Source: Actinomadura kijaniata NBRC 14229
GTDB lineage: Bacteria; Actinomycetota; Actinomycetes; Streptosporangiales; Streptosporangiaceae
NCBI RefSeq assembly: GCF_001552175.1
Contig: NZ_BCQR01000072.1
Coordinates: 1 to 53,776, forward strand
DNA: 53,776 nucleotides
Direction: 5' to 3'
Shown: in pieces, positions 46,812 to 53,776 of the stretch
Numbering within the stretch: position 1 is the first letter of the stretch
How the letters are laid out: each line of letters opens with the position of its first letter
Program-made: the position numbers and the translations under genes
The notes under the pieces: generated by a model
Databases searched by the model: none
The model's input: only the letters and a program-made list of their open reading frames with translations
What the model was told of the DNA's origin: nothing

Positions 46812-48905
46812 ATGCGTACGTGGGCCATCGGTACCGCCCGTACCGCCGCGCTCACCGCGAGCTTCGTCGCTCTCGGTGCGTCCGCCATCCCCGCCGCGGC
46901 CTTCGCCGACACCACCTCCGGCCAGTCCGGTGTCCTCGGCGGCAACCAGGTCAACCTGCCCATCTCCGCCCCGGTCGACATCAGCGGCAACGGCCACGGC
47001 AAGTCCAAGGGCGGCGCGACCGTCCACAACAACAACGGCGGCGGAGGAGGCCAGAAGACCTCCGGCAAGCACGGCGTCGCCTCCGGCAACCAGATCAACG
47101 CCCCGATCTCCGCGCCCGTCAACGCCTGCGGCAACGCCCTGGCGGTGCTCGGCTCGGCCGAGGCGGGCTGCAAGGGCGGCGCGACCGTCCACAACAACGG
47201 CGGCGCGAGCGGCCAGCAGACCTCCGGCAAGAGCGGCGTCGCGTCCGGCAACCAGATCAACGCGCCGATCTCGGCCCCGGTCAACGTCTGCGGCAACGCC
47301 CTGGCGGTGTTCGGTTCGGCCGAGGCGGGCTGCAAGGGCGGCGCCAAGGTCGACAACGGCGGCCACGGCGGCCAGGTCACCGACGGCACGAGCGGCGTGA
47401 TCGCGGGCAACCAGGTCAACGCGCCGATCTCGGCGCCGATCAACATCTGCGGCAACTCCGCCGCCCTGTTCGGCGACGCGGTCGCGGGCTGCGACGGCGG
47501 CGCCAAGGTCAAGAACGGCGGCCGCACCGGCGCCGGGCAGCAGACCTCCGGCAAGTCCAGCGTCGGCGGCGGCAACCAGGTGAACGCCCCGATCTCCGCG
47601 CCGGTCGACGTCTGCGGCAACGCCGTCGGGAACGCCACCGCCGACTGCGACGGGGGCGCCAGCGTCCGCAACGGCGGGCACGGCACCGGCAGCCAGACCA
47701 CCAACGGCGACCACTCGGTCCTGGGCGGCAACCAGGTGAACGCCCCGGTGTCGGTGCCCGTCAGCGTCTGCGGCAACGCCGTGGCCGTGCTGGGCGAGGC
47801 GGGCGCGTTCTGCCAGGGCGGCGCGCACGTGCGCAGCAGCTCCGGCGGCGACCAGACCACGAGCGGCACCGGCGGCGTGCTGGCGGGCAACCAGGTCAAC
47901 GCGCCCGTCACCATCCCCGTGAACGTGTGCGGCAACGCCGTGGCCATCCTCGGCGACGCCGCCGCGGGCTGCCATGGCACCGCCGTCGTCGAGGGCCCGC
48001 AGAGCTCCGGCAACCACACCAAGGGCGGCAACCAGACGCACGCGCCGACCAAGGCCCCGGTGGACGTGTGCGGCAACATCGTCCAGGTCGCCGGGAAGAC
48101 CGACCCGCAGTGCGGCGGCAGCGGCCCGAGCTGGGGCGGCTACCACTCCTACGAGAAGAACGGGAAGGCCGCGCGGACCCCCGGGCTGCCCGCCGTGCGG
48201 GAGCTGCCCCGCGCCCTGCCGATGAGCCCGGCCGCGGCGCTGCCCGCCCTGCCGAAGCTGCCCGCCGCCGACGCCGCCCGCGCGGCGAAGCCCGAGCCGC
48301 TGCCCGCCGTCCCGTCGCTCGGCAACGGCCTGCCCCAGCTCCCGCTGGACACGGGCAGGACCGTCAAGGGGCTTCCGGTCCAGAACCCCGCCGCCCGTAC
48401 GGCCACGCCCGCCCCGGCGATGGACCTGCCGATGGTCGGCGCGCTGCCGGTGAAGCCCTCGGCGCTGCCACTGGACCCGGCCGCGCTGCCCGCCGACGCG
48501 GCGACCCTGCCGGTGGACACCAAGCGGCCCCCGGTGGCGCTGCCCAAGGTCCCGCACCTGCCCGGCACCGGCGTCCTGCCGAAGGTCCCGGTCGTCCCGA
48601 TGGCCCCGGCGCCCGCCGAGCGGACCCAGGCGGTCAGGAGCGGCGACCTGCCCGGCGTGGACGGCGTGCAGCTGCCCCAGCTGTCGAGCCTGCCGGTGGG
48701 CGGCGACGTGAAGGCCCCCGAGACCGGCGGCCTCCCCGAGGTGGGGAACGTGACCGACACCCTCGGCGCGGTGAAGCCGGTCGCCGCGACCGAGCCCATG
48801 GAGAAGGAGCCCGGCTCGGTGTGGGTGCTGGTCGCCGCCGTCGTGATGACCGCCCTGTCGGGGACGCTGGCGCTGGGCCGCCGGCTGCGCCCCGGCCGCC
48901 GGTGA
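46812..48905 (+). CDS. Large chaplin-family surface protein with eight repeats
   Basis: A 697-residue exported protein. After the signal peptide (MRTWAIGTARTAALTASFVA, cleavage near AFA-DTT), residues 36-435 contain eight chaplin-like units of about 54 residues with the core GNQVNAPISAPVNVCGN. Seven carry the cysteine pair (C106/120, 160/174, 213/227, 268/279, 320/334, 373/387, 420/434); the first lacks both. Linkers are Gly/Asn/Ser-rich. Residues 455-660 form an Ala/Leu/Pro-rich stalk, then VWVLVAAVVMTALSGTLALG and a basic tail anchor it. No sortase signal precedes the helix. Chaplins coat aerial hyphae as amyloid; known ones have one or two domains. AAGAGGAG precedes ATG 46812. Confidence 0.9.
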   Translation: MRTWAIGTARTAALTASFVALGASAIPAAAFADTTSGQSGVLGGNQVNLPISAPVDISGNGHGKSKGGATVHNNNGGGGGQKTSGKHGVASGNQINAPISAPVNACGNALAVLGSAEAGCKGGATVHNNGGASGQQTSGKSGVASGNQINAPISAPVNVCGNALAVFGSAEAGCKGGAKVDNGGHGGQVTDGTSGVIAGNQVNAPISAPINICGNSAALFGDAVAGCDGGAKVKNGGRTGAGQQTSGKSSVGGGNQVNAPISAPVDVCGNAVGNATADCDGGASVRNGGHGTGSQTTNGDHSVLGGNQVNAPVSVPVSVCGNAVAVLGEAGAFCQGGAHVRSSSGGDQTTSGTGGVLAGNQVNAPVTIPVNVCGNAVAILGDAAAGCHGTAVVEGPQSSGNHTKGGNQTHAPTKAPVDVCGNIVQVAGKTDPQCGGSGPSWGGYHSYEKNGKAARTPGLPAVRELPRALPMSPAAALPALPKLPAADAARAAKPEPLPAVPSLGNGLPQLPLDTGRTVKGLPVQNPAARTATPAPAMDLPMVGALPVKPSALPLDPAALPADAATLPVDTKRPPVALPKVPHLPGTGVLPKVPVVPMAPAPAERTQAVRSGDLPGVDGVQLPQLSSLPVGGDVKAPETGGLPEVGNVTDTLGAVKPVAATEPMEKEPGSVWVLVAAVVMTALSGTLALGRRLRPGRR

Positions 48906-48929
48906 TCCGGACGGTCCGACCGTAAAACC

Positions 48930-48950
48930 GTTCACGGTATGTCCGTGAAC
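48930..48950. promoter_or_regulatory. Palindrome just after the chaplin gene
   Basis: GTTCACGG (48930-48937), 5 nt, CCGTGAAC (48943-48950), 24 nt after the chaplin stop. It may be a short terminator stem or a protein site. The rest of the gap to 49302 contains no supported gene. Confidence 0.4.
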
Positions 48951-49174
48951 TGCGGAACGCCGATCCGGCGGCCGGGCCCCGTGTCCGGCCGCCGGAGAGG
49001 ACGAGCCGCCGGTCCGCCCGGGTGGCAACGGCCGCGAGGTCCGCACGGTTGACCGAACGTGGCCGCTGGGCGCGGCGGGGCACGGCGCCCCGCACGGCCG
49101 GTCGGCACGACGAAACCCCTGATCGTGGCGGTGTCGGGAAAACCGCACACCGCCGCGGGAGGGGGCCACAAGAC

Positions 49175-49215
49175 GCTTTGCCCGTCCCGGAGGCGCGGTC
49201 CGGGGCGGGCAAAGC
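49175..49215. terminator. 16-bp hairpin between chaplin and DUF5703 genes
   Basis: GCTTTGCCCGTCCCGG (49175-49190) pairs with CCGGGGCGGGCAAAGC (49200-49215) with one G-T wobble and a 9-nt loop. Between two convergent genes it is most simply a bidirectional terminator; its distance (270 bp from the chaplin stop, 88 bp from the other) also leaves room for a small RNA. Confidence 0.5.
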
Positions 49216-49302
49216 CCTGTCCGGACACCTATCATTGCGGCACCGAATGATTACCGCACGTCATAGCATTGGTACGTAGTGCTACGCTCCGGGCGGGACC
49301 GG

Positions 49303-49488
49303 TCAGAACGTCCGGACCTGACGAATGATCTTCCGGCGCAGTTGGATCCACCGGCTACCGTCGGGGTGAACGCGCAGCCGGTCCAGTTCCCAGCCACCGT
49401 GCTCGGCGTGCTCGGTGAGGACCTGCCGGGCGGTTTCACGGGTGGTGCCGCGGGGCAGTCGCAGGACGAGGTAGGTGTACTCCACCAT
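49303..49488 (-). CDS. DUF5703 family protein
   Basis: A 61-residue protein: MVEYTYLVLRLPRGTTRETA, RQVLTEHAEHGGWELDRLRV, HPDGSRWIQLRRKIIRQVRT. The Y-LRLPRG-TRE-AR-LLTEHAE-GxWEL-R plan matches the DUF5703 family, conserved in actinomycetes and of unknown function. ATG 49488 is used; a start three codons upstream is possible. Convergent with the chaplin gene and divergent from topA. Confidence 0.88.
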   Translation of the reverse strand: MVEYTYLVLRLPRGTTRETARQVLTEHAEHGGWELDRLRVHPDGSRWIQLRRKIIRQVRTF

Positions 49489-49761
49489 TGCGGCCAATTA
49501 TGGCCCGCCGATGTACGGCGGAGGAGCCTCCGGTAGCGGGCGCGGTCCGTGCAGCGGCGCGGACGTGTCATCCTGTCGGAGTCGCGGCACCTCTGGCGCC
49601 GCCCGTCCCGAGTGGACGGGCGACGGCCACGGAGCGGCGGCGGGTGGGCGGACCGCCGCCTGTGGGAACGCCGGCGGGAGAGCGCGGGAAGCAAAGCGCC
49701 GCCGGGCGGCGTTGACGTCGGTTCGGGGTAGAAGAGACCAGACAGCGAGGTTGGAGCGACT

Positions 49762-52506
49762 GTGCCAGCCAACAACGGCACTGCGAAGAGCGGCGGGACC
49801 CGCCTGGTGATCGTGGAGTCGCCGACGAAGGCGAAGAAGATCGCCGGATACCTGGGCCGTGGCTATGTCGTGGAGTCCAGCATCGGCCACATCCGGGACC
49901 TTCCCGGGAGTGCCGCCGAGGTCCCGGCCAGGTACAAGGGGGAGTCGTGGGCCAAGCTCGGCGTGAACGTCGAGCACGACTTCGAGCCGCTGTACGTGGT
50001 CAACGCCGACAAGAAGGCCCAGGTGGCCAAGCTCAAGAAGCTGCTGGCCGAGGCCGACGAGCTCTATCTCGCCACCGACGAGGACCGGGAGGGCGAGGCG
50101 ATCGCCTGGCACCTCCAGGAGGTCCTCAAGCCGAAGGTCCCGGTGCACCGGATGACCTTCAACGAGATCACCGAGGACGCGATCCGGCACGCCGCCGCCA
50201 ACCCTCGCCAGCTGAACCTGCGCCTGGTCGACGCCCAGGAGACCCGCCGCATCCTCGACCGCCTCTACGGCTACGAGGTCAGCCCCGTGCTGTGGAAGAA
50301 GGTCATGCCGAGGCTGTCGGCGGGCCGCGTGCAGTCGGTGGCGACCCGCCTGGTGGTGGAGCGGGAACGCGAGCGCATCGCGTTCGTCCCGGCGAACTAC
50401 TGGGACATCGCCGCCGAGTTCGACACCGGCAAGGGGGAGGAGCCGCGCGTCTTCAAGGCGACCCTCGTCTCCCTCGACGGCAAGCGCGTCGCGCAGGGCC
50501 GTGACTTCTCGCCCCAGGGCGTGCTGAAGACGCAGAACGTCCTGCACCTGGACGAGGCCGCCGCGCGCGGGCTGGCCGAGCGGCTCACCGGCCGCCCCTA
50601 CGAGGTCAGGTCGGTCGAGAGCAGGCCGTACACGCGCAAGCCATACCCGCCGTTCCGGACCACGACGTTGCAGCAGGAGGCCAGCCGCAAGCTGGGGTTC
50701 TCCGCCAAGTACACGATGTCGGTGGCGCAGAAGCTGTACGAGAACGGCTTCATCACCTACATGCGGACCGACTCGATCACCCTGTCGGAGACGGCGATCA
50801 CGGCGGCGCGGCGGCAGGCGTCGACGCTGTTCGGCGCGGAGTACGTGCCGGACCGGCCGCGCGTGTACGCCTCCAAGGTCAAGAACGCCCAGGAGGCGCA
50901 CGAGGCGATCCGCCCGGCCGGCGAGGTGTTCCGCACCCCGGCCGAGACGGGGCTGAGCGGCGACCAGTTCCGGCTGTACGAGCTGGTGTGGAAGCGCACG
51001 ATCGCGTCGCAGATGAAGGACGCGGTCGGCCAGTCGGTGTCGGTGCGGGTGGCCGGGGTGTCGACGCGGGGCGAGGCCGTCGAGTTCGGCGCGACCGGTA
51101 AGACGATCACGTTCCACGGGTTCCTGAAGGCGTACGTGGAGAGCGCCGACGACCCCGCGACCGACCGCGACGACGCCGAGCGCCGCCTGCCGAACCTGGC
51201 CGAGGGCGACCCGCTGGCGGCGCGCGCGCTGGAGGCGCTGGGCCACACGACCAAGGCCCCGGCGCGCTACACCGAGGCCAGCCTGATCAAGGAGCTGGAG
51301 GAGCGGGAGATCGGCCGCCCGTCCACCTACTCGTCGATCATCTCGACGATCCTGGACCGCGGCTACGTGTTCAAGAAGGGCACGGCGCTGATCCCGTCGT
51401 TCCTGGCGTTCGCCGTGACGAACCTGCTGGAGAAGCACTTCGGCAACCTGGTCGACTACGACTTCACCGCGCACATGGAGGACGGTCTCGACGAGATCGC
51501 GCGCGGTGAGGCGCAGCGGGTGCGCTGGCTGACCCGGTTCTACTTCGGCGACGGCGGCGTGGAGGGTCTCAAGCAGCTCACCGAGGACATCGGGGACATC
51601 GACGCCAAGGGCATCTCCTCGTTCCCGATCAGGGGCACCGACATCATGGTGCGGGTCGGCCGGTACGGGCCCTACCTGGACCGCGACGGCGAGCGCGTCA
51701 ACATCCCCGAGGACCTGGCGCCCGACGAGCTGACGGCGGAGAAGGCCGAGGAGCTGTTCGCGCAGCCGTCCGGCGACCGCGAGCTGGGCGTGGACCCGGG
51801 GACCGGGCACCGGATCGTCGCCAAGTCGGGGCGGTTCGGCCCGTACGTGACCGAGATCCTGCCGGAGCCGGCCGAGCCCGCCGAGGGCGAGAAGAAGAAG
51901 CGCACGAAGAAGGCGGACGCGCCGAAGCCGCGCACCAGCAGCCTGTTCAAGTCGATGAGCCTGGACACGGTCACGCTGGACGACGCGCTGAAGCTGCTGT
52001 CGCTGCCGCGCGTGCTCGGCGAGATCGACGGCGAGCCGGTGACCGCGCAGAACGGCCGCTACGGGCCGTTCATCAAGCGGGGCACCGACTCGCGTTCGCT
52101 GGGCTCGGAGGAGGATCTGTTCACCGTCACGCTGGAGCAGGCCAGGGAGTTGCTGGCCCAGCCCAAGCAGCGGGGGCGGGGCCGGGCCGCGGCCGCCGCG
52201 CCGCTGCGCGAGCTGGGCGACGACCCGGTCAGCGGCAAGCCGGTGGTGGTGAAGGAGGGCCGCTTCGGCCCGTACGTGACCGACGGTGAGACCAACGCGT
52301 CGCTGCGCAAGGGCGACGAGGTCCAGTCGATCACCATCCAGCGCGCCGCCGAGCTGCTCGCCGAACGCCGTGAGAAGGTGGCCGCGGGCGGCGGTCCGAA
52401 GAAGCGGACGACGACGCGCAAGCCGGCGGCCAAGAAGAGCACGGGCAAGTCGAGCACGGGCAAGTCGGCGAAGTCGGCGCCGTCCTCGGCGAAGTCGGGC
52501 TCCTAA
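49762..52506 (+). CDS. topA: DNA topoisomerase I (type IA)
   Basis: A 914-residue enzyme that relaxes negative supercoils. The TOPRIM domain has LVIVESPTKAKKIAGYLGRG and the metal triad in YLATDEDREGEAIAWHL (D106, D108, E110). The active-site tyrosine is Y333 in NGFITYMRTDSITLS. The C-terminal half has repeated GRYGPYL/GRFGPYV modules in place of zinc fingers and ends in a Lys/Ser/Thr/Pro-rich basic tail (about 865-914), both typical of actinobacterial TopA. GTG 49762 starts the protein about 10 nt after a GGTTGGAG ribosome site. The kinase-type gene follows after 28 bp. Confidence 0.98.
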   Translation: MPANNGTAKSGGTRLVIVESPTKAKKIAGYLGRGYVVESSIGHIRDLPGSAAEVPARYKGESWAKLGVNVEHDFEPLYVVNADKKAQVAKLKKLLAEADELYLATDEDREGEAIAWHLQEVLKPKVPVHRMTFNEITEDAIRHAAANPRQLNLRLVDAQETRRILDRLYGYEVSPVLWKKVMPRLSAGRVQSVATRLVVERERERIAFVPANYWDIAAEFDTGKGEEPRVFKATLVSLDGKRVAQGRDFSPQGVLKTQNVLHLDEAAARGLAERLTGRPYEVRSVESRPYTRKPYPPFRTTTLQQEASRKLGFSAKYTMSVAQKLYENGFITYMRTDSITLSETAITAARRQASTLFGAEYVPDRPRVYASKVKNAQEAHEAIRPAGEVFRTPAETGLSGDQFRLYELVWKRTIASQMKDAVGQSVSVRVAGVSTRGEAVEFGATGKTITFHGFLKAYVESADDPATDRDDAERRLPNLAEGDPLAARALEALGHTTKAPARYTEASLIKELEEREIGRPSTYSSIISTILDRGYVFKKGTALIPSFLAFAVTNLLEKHFGNLVDYDFTAHMEDGLDEIARGEAQRVRWLTRFYFGDGGVEGLKQLTEDIGDIDAKGISSFPIRGTDIMVRVGRYGPYLDRDGERVNIPEDLAPDELTAEKAEELFAQPSGDRELGVDPGTGHRIVAKSGRFGPYVTEILPEPAEPAEGEKKKRTKKADAPKPRTSSLFKSMSLDTVTLDDALKLLSLPRVLGEIDGEPVTAQNGRYGPFIKRGTDSRSLGSEEDLFTVTLEQARELLAQPKQRGRGRAAAAAPLRELGDDPVSGKPVVVKEGRFGPYVTDGETNASLRKGDEVQSITIQRAAELLAERREKVAAGGGPKKRTTTRKPAAKKSTGKSSTGKSAKSAPSSAKSGS

Positions 52507-52534
52507 TGACATTCCCGCCGATACCCTGACGTGC

Positions 52535-53776
52535 ATGACCAGAACGGGCGTCACTCGGCCGCGTTCCGCCGAGCCGCAACCCGGTGACGAGCCGCTGCGG
52601 CGGCTGCGTCCCATGCTGTCGCTGTCCAGCCTCGGCCACTGGCTGACGGTTCCGGCGTTGACCGCGATGGCGGCGACGCTGACCCGCGACGACGCCCTGG
52701 CCACCCGCGCGCAGTCGGTGGGCCTGGTGCTGGTGGCGTGGCTGCTGCCGGTGCTGCTGGCGCCGGTGTTCGGCACGGCCGCCGCGCGCCTGGACCGCCG
52801 GATCGCGCTGGTGGCCGCCGACGGGCTGCGGGCGTTCCTGATGCTCTCGGTGCCGGTGGTGGACCTGCTGGTCACGGCGGTCAACCCGGTGCTGTGGACG
52901 GCGATCGTGGCGGTCCTGGTGTCGTGCGCGGGCATGGTGTGGAGCGCGGCGGCGGCCTCCGCCGTCGAGGGCGTCGCCACCGGCGTCGCCGACGACGAGG
53001 ACGGCACGGTGGGGCGGGCGGTGCGCCGCCGCGCCCTGCGCCTGGTCTTCGGGACGGCCCCGCTGGCGGCGCTGGCGTTCGTGCTGCTGGCGCTGCTGGC
53101 GGACGCGCTGCTGGGCGGCGCCGACCGCGTCCACCTGGTGCTGTACGCCACGGCGGTGGTCTTCGGGGCGGCCGGGTTCGTGACGGCGATGCTGGGCGGC
53201 CTGCCCGGCGGCGAGGCGGAGTTCCCCGCGCCGGTCGCGGCCCTGCTGCGCCGCGAGGGCGGGGTCCCCGGCCTGTCGGCGGCGGTCGTCGGAACGGTCC
53301 TGCCCGTCGCGGCGCTGCTGGCGGCCGCCCGGGTGCACGTCCGCGTGCTGGGCGGCGGCGACCCCGGCTACGGCGCGCTGCTGCTGGGCCTGACGGCCGG
53401 GCTGGCGTACGGCGTGTTCGCCGGCCCGCGCCTGCTGGCCCCGCTGAGCCGCCGCCGGCTGCTCGGCCTGGCCGTGGTCGCCGGGGCGGTCGCCCTGCTG
53501 GTGGCGGCCCTGGTCACGAACCTGGTCGTCGTGGTGGTCGCGGCGGCGCTGACCGGCGTGTGCGCCGGGGTCGCCTGGGCCACCGCCGCCGCCGTGGACG
53601 ACGCCCCGCGCCCCCGCGCGCTGGCGCTGGTCACCGCCCTGGTCGCGGTGGTCGCCGCACCGCCGCTGGCCGGGGTCCTCGGCGACCGCCGCCTGAGCCT
53701 CGGCGACGCGGCCTACACCTTCACCGGCAGCGGCGCGGCCCTGCTGGTCGCGGCCGTGCTGGCGCTGGTGGCGGGC
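52535..53776 (+). CDS. MFS-like membrane domain of a membrane/thymidylate kinase fusion (3' end outside window)
   Basis: At least 414 residues, open to the window edge. After a hydrophilic N-terminus come 10-12 hydrophobic helices in an MFS-like arrangement (for example LVLVAWLLPVLLAPVFGTAA, TAIVAVLVSCAGMVWSAAAA, LTAGLAYGVFAGPRLLAPLS). In Streptomyces the gene after topA (SCO3542 in S. coelicolor) encodes an integral membrane protein with a C-terminal thymidylate kinase domain, so this is probably the same fusion. The kinase part is beyond the window and cannot be confirmed. ATG 52535 is the first start; it lacks a strong ribosome site. Confidence 0.8.
   Translation, partial: MTRTGVTRPRSAEPQPGDEPLRRLRPMLSLSSLGHWLTVPALTAMAATLTRDDALATRAQSVGLVLVAWLLPVLLAPVFGTAAARLDRRIALVAADGLRAFLMLSVPVVDLLVTAVNPVLWTAIVAVLVSCAGMVWSAAAASAVEGVATGVADDEDGTVGRAVRRRALRLVFGTAPLAALAFVLLALLADALLGGADRVHLVLYATAVVFGAAGFVTAMLGGLPGGEAEFPAPVAALLRREGGVPGLSAAVVGTVLPVAALLAAARVHVRVLGGGDPGYGALLLGLTAGLAYGVFAGPRLLAPLSRRRLLGLAVVAGAVALLVAALVTNLVVVVVAAALTGVCAGVAWATAAAVDDAPRPRALALVTALVAVVAAPPLAGVLGDRRLSLGDAAYTFTGSGAALLVAAVLALVAG

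Noticed and set aside
46900..48130. DNA-level repeats resembling a CRISPR array
   Set aside because: The spacing of about 160 bp follows the protein repeat, the variation is at codon third positions, and the frame is continuous. These are chaplin domains.
48550..48590. LPGTG in the chaplin stalk as a sortase signal
   Set aside because: The motif is about 100 residues before the terminal helix; a sortase signal must directly precede the helix.
45867..49235. Very long minus-strand open frame (1122 codons) opposite the chaplin gene
   Set aside because: It is antisense to two well-supported genes, mirrors the repeat structure of the chaplin, and has no ribosome site or recognisable domain. Long antisense frames are expected at this GC content.
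49498..53151. Minus-strand open frame of 1217 codons opposite topA
   Set aside because: topA on the plus strand is certain; the antisense frame has low-complexity Arg/Ala/Val/His composition and no domain.

Overview
The window is very GC-rich DNA whose GC sits at third codon positions. It has frequent GTG starts, sigma factors fused to SnoaL-like domains, a topA next to a membrane-type thymidylate kinase gene, and a chaplin-repeat surface protein. Together these indicate a filamentous actinomycete. An Actinomadura-like member of the Streptosporangiales is my best guess, but that is inference and not proven by the sequence. No rRNA, CRISPR array, replication origin or intact mobile element is visible. 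One tRNA (Leu, anticodon GAG) is present.

Layout. 0-2.6 kb: an exporter-type ABC system (permease cut by the window edge, plus ATPase) divergent from an orphan LuxR/NarL-type response regulator. 2.5-6.1 kb: two ECF sigma factor genes with SnoaL-like C-terminal domains, one followed by a DoxX-like membrane gene and the other divergent from a short-chain dehydrogenase. Promoter-like pairs of the ECF41 type (TGTCAC-like, 16 nt, CGTC-like) precede both sigma genes and the dehydrogenase, so small self-regulating stress circuits are likely. 6.2-10.7 kb: a TauE/SafE permease, small conserved proteins, hemerythrin, an HD phosphohydrolase and a secreted alpha/beta hydrolase behind a 76-bp near-perfect inverted repeat. 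10.7-17.7 kb: an SDR/HxlR divergent pair with two tandem palindromes, a tandem sensor kinase whose first half has lost its catalytic residues, an XRE regulator, YceI, a putative DNA glycosylase whose start lies in a 14-bp hairpin, and a DsbA/FrnE-like protein. 18-28.7 kb: hypothetical proteins, a TetR operon, an MFS exporter with a serine hydrolase, a class III aminotransferase with its LysR neighbour, and two convergent overlapping genes of unknown function. 28.7-38.7 kb: an LTA-synthase-like sulfatase, a LOG-like protein, DoxX proteins, two secreted hydrolases, a stress membrane protein, and two TetR circuits with clear operators (one facing a peroxiredoxin, one facing a hydrolase). 38.7-41.9 kb: a Tat-exported multicopper oxidase operon facing a LysR gene.

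41.9-44.4 kb is a decay zone. It holds remnants of an IS1380-family transposase, an aldo/keto reductase pseudogene and other fragments, and it ends at the tRNA-Leu gene. From 44.5 kb on the content looks like core chromosome: M20 peptidase, a secreted stalk-like protein, an unusually large chaplin-family protein (eight repeat units, seven with the cysteine pair, then a proline-rich stalk and a C-terminal membrane helix), a DUF5703 protein, topA, and the start of a membrane-domain/thymidylate kinase gene cut by the window end.

The dominant theme is local regulation. At least nine regulator/target pairs have palindromic or direct-repeat sites that can be read directly. The most unusual items are the poly-chaplin, the tandem degenerate kinase, the ECF41-type promoter set, the four-unit 11-bp direct repeat upstream of a secreted peptidase-like hydrolase, and the inverted repeat at 9597-9672.
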